DNA of 27,012 nt from Conoideocrella luteorostrata (Eukaryota > Ascomycota > Sordariomycetes > Hypocreales > Clavicipitaceae). Location: NCBI GenBank assembly GCA_032433595.1, contig JASWJB010000450.1:1-27012 (forward strand), given 5' to 3'. The notes under the pieces are model-generated. The model saw nothing but the letters and a program-made list of their open reading frames with translations, was not told where the DNA came from and made no database searches. Of the stretch, positions 1-10,567 are shown in pieces; position 1 is the stretch's first letter; each line of letters begins with the position of its first letter. The translations under genes and the position numbers were made by a program.

Positions 1-89
1 GCTTAAACGAGAGTAAAGTTCACAGCCTCGAAGATATAATTGCTTTCAACAAACAACATGCTGACGAAGAGCTGCCTACCCGTGAGTAA
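1..89 (+). CDS. 3' fragment of an amidase-like reading frame
   Basis: The frame is open from the left window edge (codons from position 3) to a TAA at 87-89. It encodes the segment SLEDIIAFNKQHADEELP, which resembles a characteristic stretch of fungal amidase-signature enzymes. Those enzymes hydrolyse carboxamides with a Ser-Ser-Lys triad; the triad itself would lie off the window. A GTGAGT donor-like sequence at 82-87 and an AG at 118-119 could mark an intron, but 38 nt is short and the sequence after it does not look like the usual amidase continuation of about 100 residues. The gene may be truncated or decayed here. Family recognition rests on this short motif only. Confidence 0.4.
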   Translation, partial: LNESKVHSLEDIIAFNKQHADEELPTRE

Positions 90-422
90 TCATCCTGCAA
101 CATAACTATTTGGATACAGGGCTGTGGACGCATGCGATTTGAACAACTGTGCATCGGCTACGAATCTGTGGACATTGACTCGACGTTCAAGGTACAATAA
201 AGGGCAGCTAGTGTTTTGACAAAAGACAGAGACTCAACGAAAGTTACCAACAAACTGCATTGTAATTGATCCTAAACTCCTGCAAAGGGCGAAGCTTCAC
301 GCTTGCAGCGGAAACAATGCATTACATGTAGCCAGTCACAGAAACTGATCCCACTTGCAACTTCTGCATCTTCAACCACACCATTGCAACGGTAAAAATC
401 CACACCACCTTCGCTGTGCGTC

Positions 423-935
423 TTATACAAGCTGTGAAGCAAAGAAAGCCGCACCAAGTACAGCTAGAATAGTAGCAGCAGGCTGAGGATTTACAAGTCC
501 AGCAGCAGCTCCAGTCTTGGCCATCCCGGAAGGTTGAGCCGCAGAGTCAGATCCGGACCCGTCCTTTGACAATGTCGTCTGTCCGAAGTTCGCACTGAGC
601 TTTTCGCACCACAAGCCAACGACGGTAAAATCGGCTGGTTTCTTGCCTGCGTCGAGAGGAATGACAATGCTGTTTGTCGACGCTGCTTTGTCGACGCGCT
701 CGTTGTTGATACGGAAGCCCGACGAGAGCTTGTCGGTCGTCGATCCCCACCAGTACAGAGCTGGTGCAGATGCGTCTTTGAGCGTATACCCGGAGACTTC
801 GAGCGCGCTGTCGTTCACGACTTTGACCGAGCCTCCCAGCCCGCCGTCCAGGGAGGACAGTTTGCCTGACCAGCCGACCTCTGCTGCCGTGGCAGACGCA
901 GCCAGGGAAGTGAGCAGAACGGCGAGTTTGAGCAT
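423..935 (-). CDS. Secreted, probably GPI-anchored DM13-like protein
   Basis: The frame stays open upstream to an earlier ATG at 989. I chose the ATG at 935 because it places a clean signal peptide (MLKLAVLLTSLAASATA) at the N-terminus. The mature 170-residue protein has a DM13-like pattern: a beta-rich start, GSVKVVNDSALEVSGYTL, an ALYWWGS segment that corresponds to the YFW-G motif, and VVGLWCEKLSANFG, which corresponds to the conserved WC...FG motif. DM13 domains have been proposed to take part in redox or electron transfer. The C-terminus is a Ser/Gly/Ala-rich linker followed by a hydrophobic tail (ATILAVLGAAFFASQLV), typical of a GPI-attachment signal, so the product probably sits on the outer face of the plasma membrane or in the cell wall. 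There is no intron. It lies divergent from the ferric reductase at 2127. The DM13 assignment is by pattern, not by search. Confidence 0.65.
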   Translation of the reverse strand: MLKLAVLLTSLAASATAAEVGWSGKLSSLDGGLGGSVKVVNDSALEVSGYTLKDASAPALYWWGSTTDKLSSGFRINNERVDKAASTNSIVIPLDAGKKPADFTVVGLWCEKLSANFGQTTLSKDGSGSDSAAQPSGMAKTGAAAGLVNPQPAATILAVLGAAFFASQLV

Positions 936-2126
936 TGTTTTTATGGACGGAAAAGGTGGGTTGACGTGCTGTAGTTTGAAAATTAGCATACAACTCTGAT
1001 CCTATAGATACAGGCGAGCACTCGGTTACCAGGAGACAAGCCTAGGTTGAGTGGAGTGGCGTCTCATCTGTTGTACATACCGAATACAGTGGACTGATTT
1101 GGTCTAAAAGAAGTGTTGGCGAGAAAGCTCTGACTATGAATTGGATCGATTGATTTGCTAGGAAACCACAGAAGGGCAAGTCTAGTTTATATAGAGCAGG
1201 AATCAAGCCATCGATCTTGGTCGCATTGCTGAGCCAGCCGTATTCGCCGAACGCGGTTCTTGATTCCAAACATAGCAGAGCATCACTTATGAGACAGTTA
1301 GTGAACATCTCATGCCGGTAAATGTTAGAACTATGGTAATAAGCTAAGCCTTGCCGGTACTCCGTCGTGGTTTTTCGGTCAGGCATAGTTTGGAATCATC
1401 GTCGTGCGCTTCGCTTATTGGCTGTCTGGACATCGACAAAGCAACGGACCCCCTGCTAGCAAAGTGTCGCACACTACTCCGTATGAGGTACTTACTTAAA
1501 CCGGGATGATTCCATCGAATGAGCTTCTCGGCAGCAAGTGGAATTACACCAATTTAGTATGCCGTTGTCCTAACCCAGTTTGGACGGATGCGCCAGGACG
1601 TCCTTCCTTGTGTGTCCAGCCTTATGGGGCCAATGAAGTGACGACGAGGATATGACTGGCGCCAGATTTCGAGGACGTGCGCCCGCCAGGAAATGCTTTG
1701 GAATCATGGTCGTGTGGCTGCATCTGGATGGACGGAGGGTCGGCCACCTGTCGCAGCGGGATATGGTTTCGAAACGAACTAAGAGGGATGCGGAGACACT
1801 GGCGCCCAGCCACGAATTCTTTGGAATCATAGCCATGAGGCTTGATCGCGAAGCCAGCAATTGGCGTAGCGGCTCTGGCTTGGAATCTTGCACGAAGGAT
1901 GCGGAGAGGCAGACGCGGTCCGTTCCTAATCTGCTCAATTTCCAATTCCAAGATTCCAGCTGCAAGTAGGCAGTGCATACGACATTTACTGAATACATCG
2001 CGTCGTCTTGGACAAATAAATTGGCATATTGTCCCATAGACAAAACTCGCCCAGTAACCGCCTTATCTACCATTTGTCATTTTCAGAACCACCTATGCAC
2101 TTTCGACGCCTTGCCGAGTTCTCAGT
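936..2126. other. Intergenic region between DM13-like gene and ferric reductase
   Basis: This is a divergent intergenic region of about 1.2 kb. Open frames at 1042-1386 (minus, 114 codons) and 1652-1969 (plus, 105 codons) show no recognisable domain, signal peptide or splice context, and I do not support them as genes. The stretch contains several copies of a TTTGGAATCAT core (listed separately) and a TACTCCGTA-type motif near 1474. Promoter elements for both flanking genes must lie here, but none stands out. Confidence 0.5.
1389..1837. repeat. Dispersed TTTGGAATCAT core repeats
   Basis: Three direct copies of an imperfect 18-nt unit are visible. TTTGGAATCATCGTCGTG lies at 1389-1406, TTTGGAATCATGGTCGTG at 1697-1714 and TTTGGAATCATAGCCATG at 1820-1837. 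Inverted copies of the core lie at 1261-1270 (TGATTCCAAA) and 1506-1514 (ATGATTCCA). The last two direct copies are embedded in a longer degenerate similarity of about 60 nt. Confidence 0.5.
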
Positions 2127-3792
2127 ATGCTAGAGGCTATTATCATCGACCAATATACCGCTGCTCGCGCGTACTTCGCGTCTGTATTTGGTATCTTTCT
2201 ACTCGAAAGCGTTCATATACTGCTGCACTACTTGTATAGAAAAGCCATTTCGAGTAAGTCAAAATCTTGGTTTGCCCTTATATATTGCTCACGGCGTCAG
2301 CTCATGCAAACTAGGTCGCACAACCCCAAGTGTCACTCACTGGAAGTTTACCGTGCTCTGCCATAAAGTATTCGGCTACCACGTATCAATACCCTTCGTA
2401 CTCGACAACCATGTGGCAGACCTCGTGCGATTCCTCGTATTTCTAGGGCTGAACATTCTGTTCGGTATCAACAACAACGAATTCACAACCGACTACAAGC
2501 TGTACGGCTGGCTTACCATCGCAAATGGCGGACTTGCACTACTCCTTGCACCTCGAGCAAACCTATTTTCCATCTTGCTGAAGATCCCTAGTAGCGTCCT
2601 GCTGTTTTACCACCGCCTGATTGGCATGGCAACGGTGGCTCATGGCACAGCGCACTTTGCGTTTAACATAATGCATTACATCCAAACGGACCAGATCGAG
2701 ACCAGCTTCAGCAACGCCAGAATTCGAATCGGCCTCATGGCATGGCTATGTCTGGCGATAATTTTGATAACGTCCTTGCCCGTGATACGTCGAAAAGGAT
2801 TCGAAATCTTCTACTATGCTCATTTCTTGTTTTTCATCTTCATGGTCGGAGCGTTGATTCATACGACCAACGGACCGGAGTTTCTGCTGCCCGGCTTCTC
2901 GCTCTGGGTGGTTGACCGCATTGTTCGACTGTACCATGGCCTACGATCTATTGAGGTACAGAATATCGTGCACTATCAGGGCCGAGTAACCAAGTTTACT
3001 GTGAAGGGAGTGCGGGTTATTCGACCTGGTCAGGTGGTTTGGGTTCAATTGCGTGGTGTGTCGTTTCTGAATTGGCACCCCTTCACAGCCATATGCCCGC
3101 CTGGAGGTGATGAAAACGTAGCCATGTTTGCAATTAGAGGGCTGGGCTCGTACACCAAGGCGGTACAACACGTTGACGCAGACCAACGTAACGGAGACAA
3201 TGCTTCCGCAGTTGGAGGGCCTCAGACATCCCCCCGTAGTGTGTCAGTTCGGTTGAGCGGCCCATATGGAGTTGGTCGCTTGGACTGGCACGCATTCCCT
3301 GTGGTCGCGCTGGTTGCAGGAGGGATTGGTATAACCCCAGGGATCGGCATCATGTCGTCGATCATATCAGCCCGAAATAGTTCATCTGCCCCAAGTAATG
3401 TCATGGACATTCATCTTATTTGGATTGTCAAGGAGATCCATCACGCAACTTGGTTTGCAGATGAACTTGACCAGCTTCGCGACCTCGTGTCGCAGCCAGG
3501 GTCAACAGTCAGACTATCCATCTCATTGTATTACACGGGAACGGGCGACGCCGAGGAGAAGACCCAAGATGGACAGGTTTCTGACACCGTGACGTCGTCG
3601 TGGAGCGTGAAAATGGGCAGGCCAAACTTCGCCCACTGGTTCCAAGAACTGAGCGGCCAGCATCCTGGCTGTGACGTTGCAGTCAACCTGTGCGGGCCGA
3701 GAGTCATGGTCAAGCAAGCGAGGAATGCAGCTGTATGTGCTAGTTCAAGCACATGCTTGTTCCATATAGAAGACGAATTGTTTGAGAGATAA
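2127..3792 (+). CDS. FRE-type ferric-chelate reductase (plasma-membrane flavocytochrome)
   Basis: There are two exons, 2127-2253 and 2315-3792. The 61-nt intron has a GTAAGT donor and an ACTAG acceptor, and splicing gives 534 residues. Exon 1 supplies the first membrane helix (SVFGIFLLESVHILLHYLY), so the ATG at 2127 is preferred over starts inside the intron frame. The ferric reductase-like membrane core carries paired haem-ligand histidines in YHRLIGMATVAHGTAH (about residues 141-155) and YYAHFLFFIFMVGALIH (about 210-224). The FAD motif HPFTAICPPGG is near 298, the NAD(P)H motifs GPYG and AGGIGITPG are near 355-385, and the C-terminal CGP is near 502. The family moves electrons from cytosolic NADPH through FAD and two haems to extracellular ferric iron, for high-affinity iron uptake. 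The C-terminus (HIEDELFER) is of the usual form, so the gene looks complete. No iron-regulatory GATA site was identified with confidence. Confidence 0.9.
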
Positions 3793-4497
3793 TAACGTGG
3801 CTTGACGTCCGTTGGGGGGTCTACAAAGAACGTCCTGTTGGAATGGGAATATATATGTTAAAGTTTAGTTTGTTGGTTATTACTAGATGATATATACGAC
3901 TTGTTTTGATGCCTTGTCATTCAGGCTGATGCTATTCCCGCTCGTCACGACCATAACACTTGTCTCGGTACTCTGCAATCGTCTGCATGTACAACCTGCA
4001 ACCTTTCACTGTGCTAGTTCTCTCTGACCCGCACATGGAAACAACATTCTGTTCATAGGGATCACCTAATCTTGAGAAGTGGCTTGCGTTTTCATCTCGT
4101 TACGTACAAATTAGCAACGGTTGTTCGCCGCTAATATTCGCTTCTTCCGCCCTGGGCTCTATTAACCCTTTATGTCGTCTTCAAAAGCTGCTTGCTCCCA
4201 CTATTGAATACGGAAGAGGCTCAAATATTTAGTCTTTCATACAAAAACTCATTTGTGTCTTCAATTTAGAATCACTAGTCGCTCATTTGGCGGAATGCCT
4301 TTTTTTTGGGACAACAAACAAGATGTCGTGTATCGAAGCATGCTGAGTAACCTGGGGAGCAAGCGCGCAAACTTATCAGAGCAAACACACAATAAGCAGG
4401 TCGCCGATAGAACTAGGATTGCCAATGGGAATCACGCGATGTGTTCATGAACGCGGAGAGAGAAGCAGAGGCTCATCAACTACAGTCCCACATTGAT

Positions 4498-4503
4498 CAC
4501 GTG
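4498..4503. promoter_or_regulatory. CACGTG E-box-like palindrome (distal)
   Basis: A perfect CACGTG lies about 350 bp upstream of the synthetase ATG. Such sites are bound by bHLH factors in fungi. Function here is inference from position and palindromy only. Confidence 0.25.
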
Positions 4504-4696
4504 TCTTTCCCTAGTTCCAGCATACACGTCACTGTACACCATGGGGCAGGGAGTTCAGCATCGGGCAGATGAGCGCGCTTGGGCTGTGTTATCGCAGCTT
4601 ATTAGCACCGCCAACCGTGGAAAGAGTCGGCATAGGCATTGGTTGAGCACCTTGCGATGACTGTTTACCTTGGTGCGAAGTCGGTGTACTCGCAGT

Positions 4697-4702
4697 CACG
4701 TG
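4697..4702. promoter_or_regulatory. CACGTG E-box-like palindrome (proximal)
   Basis: A second CACGTG, in the context TCACGTG, lies about 150 bp before the synthetase ATG. Two copies within 200 bp upstream of one gene make regulatory use a little more likely than one would. This is not proven. Confidence 0.3.
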
Positions 4703-4849
4703 CCGACCCCCACTTCAGAGACGAGTCATAGGCACCCTGCCATGCACACTTATCTCTAAGTCTATATCAAGGGCTTGGTTAACCCCCCCATTTTGGCTCG
4801 CCTGGTTATTTTGTTCACTAACTGCTGCTCTGCGAATTACTACGACAAC

Positions 4850-7040
4850 ATGGCGGATCAGGAAACGGAACACGCGGCGGAAGCTCTGGCCCAGCTTCAG
4901 CTTGACGAAGTAACGGGCGAAATGGTGTCCAAGCGAGAACTCAAGAAACGCCAACAGAAACGTGCCAGGAAGCTTGCTGGGGCAGCTGCGCGAGCTGAGA
5001 AAGAGAAGAATCCGCCGAAACCAAAAGCTACACCGGAAGCAAACGCAAATGAAATACGAATTGACCCAGACGCCATGTTCAAACAGGGCTTTCTCGCCGA
5101 TATTTACAGTGAAATCCCCACCAAGGAAGTCGTAACTCGTTTTCCGCCCGAGCCAAATGGGTTTCTGCATCTCGGCCACGCGAAAGCTATCGCAGTTGAC
5201 TTCGGATTTGCACGATATCATGGTGGTAAAACGGCAAGTCACGCGGCCCTGAGTAACAACTTTTTCGACCTGAAGCTAACTTTTAACAAAGATACTTAGG
5301 CAAGCTACTGACGCCGCCGCGCACCCACGAACTATAACTAATACCTTGTTCAAGGTTCGATGATACCAACCCAGATGCTGAGGAGCAAGGCTTTGTGACT
5401 TCTATAGAAGAGACAATTCGCTGGCTAGGTATGACAGGTCAACGTACCACGATGCAAACGTCCAACTGACCCTCTTGCTATGTAGGGTATACTCCTCACG
5501 CCATCACGTACTCGAGCGATAACTTTCAAAAACTTTACGATTACGCGGAACGATTGATTGAACTGGGAAAGGCCTACGTATGTCATTGCAGCGATGCGGA
5601 TATGAAGCGACAGCGCGGTGGCCACGAAGGCAAAGAAGGCCCGAGGTACAGATGCGAGCACTCCGAACAAGATATTTCGACGAATATGGACAAGTTCCGT
5701 ATGATGCGTGATGGCAAATACGAGCCGAGGGCTGCCTTCTTGCGAATGAAGCAAGATATCACGAACCCCAATCCACAGATGTGGGATCTTGCAGCTTATC
5801 GCATTCCAAAGGACCAAACCCCGCATCATCGTACGGGAACCCAGTGGAAAATTTACCCAACCTACGACTTTGCGCATTGTCTTTGCGATAGCTTGGAGCG
5901 GATAACACATAGTCTTTGCACCACGGAGTTTTTGCTATCGCGGGAGAGTTATGAATGGCTTAACGAGAGCCTTCAAGTCTACGAGCCCAAGCAAAGAGAA
6001 TTCGGTATGTATTTGCGATTGCGGCCAGATTTCCGTTTAATTGACAAACATAGGCCGACTAAATTTGAACGGTACCATTATGAGCAAACGAGCACTGGCG
6101 GCACTGGTCGAAGAAAAAATTGTCCGGGGCTGGGACGATCCTCGACTCTACACATTGGTGGCTCTCCGACGACGGGGTGTTCCACCTGGCGCGATTTTAT
6201 CTTTCATCAATGAGCTCGGCGTCACAACTGCGAGAACCTTTATCCAAGTGGCTCGGTTCGAACAGTCTGTTCGGAAATACCTGGAAATAACGGTGCCTCG
6301 TCTGATGCTTGTTCTGGACCCTGTGGCTTTGGTAATCGAAGACGCCATTGACCCTGAAATTTCCGAGTGCCGCATTCCATTTTCAACCAAAGACCCGGAA
6401 ATGGGTGGCTATGGCCAGCGTCTGACGCAGACGATTTTCATTGATCGTTCCGATTTCCGAGAGACTGACAGCAAGGACTACTTTCGTTTGGCACCGGGCA
6501 AATCGGTCGGGCTGTTCCAAGCACCATATCCAGTAACGGCTGTGAGCTTTTCCAAGAATTCAACCACGGGCCAGGTCACAGAGATCCGAGCTGTGTTCAA
6601 CAAGGACGGCAAAAAGCCCAAATCATTTATCCACTGGGTGCCCGAGGGATCCAGGACGGTAGAAGTGCGTGTGCACTCTCCTCTCTTCAAGTCGGACAAT
6701 CCCATGCAAGCCGAGGGCGGTTTCAAGAACGACATACACCCTAACAGCGAGACGGTCTACCGCGACGCTCTGATTTCGGCAGGGTTTGACGAAGTGCGCA
6801 AGACTGGTCCCTGGCCCAAGGGCTCCAATAACAGTGACAAAGACGCTCCAGAGAGCGTCAGATTCCAGGCTATGCGGATTGGTTATTTTGTGAGTGCACA
6901 AGTCCCGGTTGGGCACTCCTTGTATTTACAGCCCAGATCACTAACAAGATGTTTCGCAGACCGTTGACTCTGATGCAACTCCGGATAATGTGGTTCTCAA
7001 CCGCATCGTTTCGCTCAAGGAAGACAACGCTAAGAATTGA
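4850..7040 (+). CDS. Cytosolic glutaminyl-tRNA synthetase (class I), multi-exon
   Basis: This enzyme charges tRNA(Gln) with glutamine using ATP. The ATG at 4850 begins [20 protein letters not shown], then a Lys-rich tRNA-binding appendix, then [20 protein letters not shown] with the HIGH signature (HLGH). Clear later exons are 5355-5428 (RFDDTNP), 5486-6004, 6054-6889 and 6960-7040. Their introns are 5429-5485, 6005-6053 and 6890-6959, and all join in frame. The KMSKS-type loop is MSKR, just after LNLNGTI. The anticodon-binding beta-barrels follow, and the protein ends [10 protein letters not shown]. The exon 1/exon 2 junction (about 5222-5354) does not resolve. After HGG the family has K-T/C-Y-L-R-F, but no GT-AG pair recovers these residues in frame. 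A GC donor (GCAAGT, 5234-5239) and an acceptor at 5353-5354 with a CTAAT branch are visible but leave the frames mismatched. The rest of the gene is intact, so a small sequence error is at least as likely as a pseudogene. Confidence 0.88.
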
Positions 7041-9126
7041 ATGTGATCGAAGGTTGGCGATAGATAGGCTAGGCATGGGCCAATGTAGAGTAGGGTCACC
7101 GCAGAACAATAGAAGCTTCCAAACACAAAAAGACATGTGTAGCTTTGCTGGAACACAAATATCTTTTCACGCTGCTTTCTAGTGACGATGCGGACCTCGG
7201 CGCCGGGATGCACAAAATGATTTAACGGATCAGAGATCTCCGATAGTCTTGCACACTTCAGATTGAAGGGTTGATTGCGAATGTTGGCGCCAATCCGGCA
7301 GAGACGTTCCTGCAGAAACGGTCGGCCACAACGGGGGGATGCTTGGCAAAGATGCGGAGTAATGAACAATCAGGGGGGCTTGTCGTGAAGTTTTGGCATG
7401 CGATTAGTGCGGCCGCTCTGCAGCACAGAACCTTGACCAACTCGTCCATGCGGCAAGCCCTGCGCAAGGCGCGCGGGGGCAACCTTGCTGATGCATCTGG
7501 ACCTGCCGTTCGACGCAGCCACGAAGCAAGGTGCGAGTTTGGTTCGGTATTTACCGACTGAGGAAGATGCTTGACTGGTGTTCCCTCGACGAACGCAGCG
7601 TGGATCCCTATTGTGTGTTGCCGCGTGGGGATGGGTTCTCACTGGAGCGTCAGCCCCGGATAGCTTGAATTTCGGCGCGCTAGCTGCAGTGATCGCCGCA
7701 GCCGTTGGGGACATACAGGGGAACACGGTAATTCAGAGACAAAAACGACTAAATCGAGTATTCTGGTGGCTTGGAACGACCGTCGAGCTCCGCACTCGGC
7801 CGCACTGTCAGTCAAGAGCGCGAGGCGAACGACCTGTACTGCTGCAGCTGGCAGAAACGCCAAATTATCAGATGATACGGATGGGCTGATTAGCTCACAG
7901 CCCTCTTTTGCGACGGTCTAAACGCCCGCTCCCCAGCCCGCGTGTTTCTTGCCAATGCCTGGGTCCTTTGTCTTGTCGCAAACCCCACGCGTTGGAACGA
8001 ACAGAGTAATCGGACCTACATGAGAGAGGGGGTATGGTAGGTACAGGCTAGTTCTGCTGCGGCTAAGTTTCAGTTGCCACTACGGAGTAGGCGAGTTGAT
8101 GATTTGACGGCACTCTCCGTTACGCCAGGACAAGGTTGAAGTGAGCGTATGGAGTAAAGAGTGTTGCATTTGTAAATATCGAGGAACTACCCCGTGAATA
8201 TTAGGTTATTACTGCGGGTGTTTCGTACCACAACATACTTATATGCTCAAATGCCAGCGTCGGACGATTTAGGGCTGAGAAAAGACGGATCGCAACGGTC
8301 GAGAGAGACGTAACAGTCATAGCATTCCATACTCCGCGCTCCGTCCTCCGTACTCCAGCGTGCCTTGCCCTGGCCATATTGGCGTGACGCTTTCCCCAAC
8401 ACTTAAGCCACAGTGGCCACCCCCGCGGAAATTTGACAACCTAAAATATTTACTCGTGACAATACCCGTAGGCCTCTCGCCCTTGATGCACTACCAACGG
8501 TTAGCCGTAGAGTGCCAGCGATCACTCCTACATCCTAACGAATTATAGCCCGCGAAAACATCCTGAAACTAGAGAGGCATGGTTCAGAGCCAGCCACAAT
8601 GCTGCTAATGATGCCGAACAATTGGCTAAGCAGCCACGCTGGTGGTCGCACCAATCAGACATGCTGACCACAGCCAGGCTGATAATTGCCGACTGCATCG
8701 TCTGCTTGCAACATACGCCATAAAGAGCCACAGCTCTTGAAAGTTGCACCAGCACGATAGGACGTGCATTCAGCATGCCTTCTCGTCCTTTGAGGCGTGG
8801 GATGCCCACCGACTCTGCTTCTCGGGGCTAGCGGTTCACAACAACAACATTGCCAATCATAAAGGCATCAATTCCGCGCCAGACTCCTGCTTTTGGTGGA
8901 AGGGGCTGGCTTGTCACGATCCAGTTTCGAATAGGCTGCGCTGCTAGTTGTGAATCTGGATAAGAGATTCATTTGACACACCTGATTATTGGTGTCAGGA
9001 TAAAATTTTGACACGCTGCGTATGCAAATGTCATCAACCCACTCTATGGGGCATCCTATCGCTGCCCCGGCCACTCTTCCTACATTGTAAGAAACCCTTC
9101 TTCCGGTATATCTAACAGGTTTGGCC
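7041..9126. other. Gene-free stretch of about 2.1 kb
   Basis: The frames at 7271-7561, 7578-7889, 7370-7726 (minus) and 8543-8809 (minus) overlap each other on both strands. None has a recognisable domain, signal peptide or plausible splice structure. The part from 7250 to 7880 is GC-richer than its flanks, which by itself lengthens chance open frames. A cluster of CTCCGT motifs is listed separately. I see no RNA gene. Confidence 0.5.
8331..8356. repeat. Cluster of ACTCCG/CTCCGT motifs
   Basis: Within about 26 nt the sequence repeats the pattern ACTCCGC-GCTCCGT-CCTCCGT-ACTCC. Related TACTCCGTA/TACGGAGTA words occur near 1474, 8087, 20938 and 22076. This short palindromic word is common in fungal intergenic DNA. 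No function is assigned. Confidence 0.4.
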
Positions 9127-10278
9127 ATGGCGACGACTTACGCGAGAGACAACGGCAGTACCGGTATGCCGACCAACAAGGGGGTGCTGTCTGGCGTCGC
9201 TACCTTTGCCACTCACATGGCCATAGGCGCCTTCACAGGCATCTCTTTGTACAATGTCATTGAGCTCAACATTGGGATATTCATGTGCTTCAAGAGCAGG
9301 AAAGGTCTATATTTCTGGTCCATGTGGTTGGCTACTCAGGGTGTTCTCCTGGAATCACTGGGATTCGTTCTCAAATTCTACGACATCGTGCCAAGATGGG
9401 AAGTCTCCTGTACCCTCACCACCGTGGGATGGTATCTAATGGTGACGGGACAGTCGGTCGTTTTATATTCGCGCCTAAATCTTGTCATTGAGGAAACCCG
9501 GATCGTGCGAGGCGTGCTGGTCATGATTGTGTGGAATGCTATCACACTGCACATAACAACCACCGTGTTCACCTTTGGATCTCTGGAAACCGGCGCTGAA
9601 AAGTTCACCCGCGGCTCTCGAATCCTGGAAATCATACAAATGACAGTGTTTTCAGCCCAAGAACTCATCATCTCCATCATATACATCCGGGGCACGATCC
9701 GATTCTTCCGTCCCGTCTACAGCCCTCACGTCCGATCAGTTATGATGCAGCTGTTGCTGATAAACGTCGCCATTATAGCAATGGATGCGGGGCTGCTGAT
9801 CACGGAATACATGAATTACTACGCCGTGCAAATGGCCATGAAACCGGCGGTGTACAGCGTCAAGCTGAAGCTCGAATTTGCAGTTCTCAACCAGCTGATT
9901 CGCCTGTCAAACCCATCGCACGGGCTTTCATTTGGTTTGGTGGAGGAAAATGCACGCGCCATGGCTGGACATGAGCCGTCAATTGCCAAACCATTGGGTT
10001 TTCGTGGGTGGATTCGCATGCTTCGATGTGCGCATCATCATGATCGCTTCGCCGGGAATGACATCAATGGTGCATCATCCACTGCGGACATGTCTGGCCG
10101 GAGAACCGCAAGGCCATGTTCGGATGGCGATTGGATTGAAAACGAGCTCAATATGCTGTCGGCGAAGTCGTCTCATAAGTATGACAATGGAAGCCATGCA
10201 ATTGATGTCAGTGATAACCGCGGGGTATCAGAGACGGACAGCATTCAAGTTCGAGAGCCCAACCCGGCTCATTTGTAG
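9127..10278 (+). CDS. Seven-helix DUF7703 integral membrane protein
   Basis: This is a single-exon gene of 383 residues, counted from the ATG at 9127. Predicted membrane helices lie at about residues 33-53, 62-84, 94-118, 129-150, 168-188, 203-227 and 230-255. They are followed by a hydrophilic, probably cytosolic tail of about 125 residues. Family hallmarks visible are LYNVIELNIGIF (41-52), KGLYFWSMW (59-67), GWYLMVTGQSVVLYSRLNLV (101-120) and FSAQELIISIIYI (175-187). These match the fungus-specific DUF7703 group, whose molecular role is unknown. The topology resembles that of receptor-like seven-helix proteins, but no ligand or G-protein coupling motif can be claimed. The tail is rich in Ser, Asp and Asn and ends REPNPAHL. 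It has no obvious operon-like relationship with its neighbours. Confidence 0.85.
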   Translation: MATTYARDNGSTGMPTNKGVLSGVATFATHMAIGAFTGISLYNVIELNIGIFMCFKSRKGLYFWSMWLATQGVLLESLGFVLKFYDIVPRWEVSCTLTTVGWYLMVTGQSVVLYSRLNLVIEETRIVRGVLVMIVWNAITLHITTTVFTFGSLETGAEKFTRGSRILEIIQMTVFSAQELIISIIYIRGTIRFFRPVYSPHVRSVMMQLLLINVAIIAMDAGLLITEYMNYYAVQMAMKPAVYSVKLKLEFAVLNQLIRLSNPSHGLSFGLVEENARAMAGHEPSIAKPLGFRGWIRMLRCAHHHDRFAGNDINGASSTADMSGRRTARPCSDGDWIENELNMLSAKSSHKYDNGSHAIDVSDNRGVSETDSIQVREPNPAHL

Positions 10279-10567
10279 GGGAAGCTTTACGCAATCCGCA
10301 AGAGATGAAGGTTTTATTTCTGGCAAGTTTTTAGTGCTGCCTGCTGAATCGCAAACATATTACGTTTAGATACTCAGTATCTTCAAAGGGCAGCTCTGTG
10401 GTTCATGAGATGTCATCTGCGATAGTCTCTCGTTCTCTGTCTGTGGAGTGTGTTTTTGGCCAACATACGCACACATATTCTTGACCTTCTCTTACACCGC
10501 AGGCTCGTCCTTGGCCCGAGTTTCCTCTCCAGCGTCCGTCTCACCCGGCTCAGGCTTGGGTGCTGGT

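Larger units (their letters stand above)
3793..4849. other. Intergenic region upstream of glutaminyl-tRNA synthetase
   Basis: About 1.06 kb separate the ferric reductase stop from the synthetase ATG. The only open frame of note (4253-4450) has no recognisable features. Two CACGTG palindromes are listed separately. I see no other gene, RNA gene or repeat here. Confidence 0.5.

Noticed and set aside
1042..1386. 114-codon minus-strand frame
   Set aside because: No domain, signal peptide or splice context, and the composition is that of the surrounding intergenic DNA.
7271..7889. Overlapping frames of about 100 codons on both strands
   Set aside because: They overlap on opposite strands in a GC-rich stretch, have no recognisable motif, and are likely chance.
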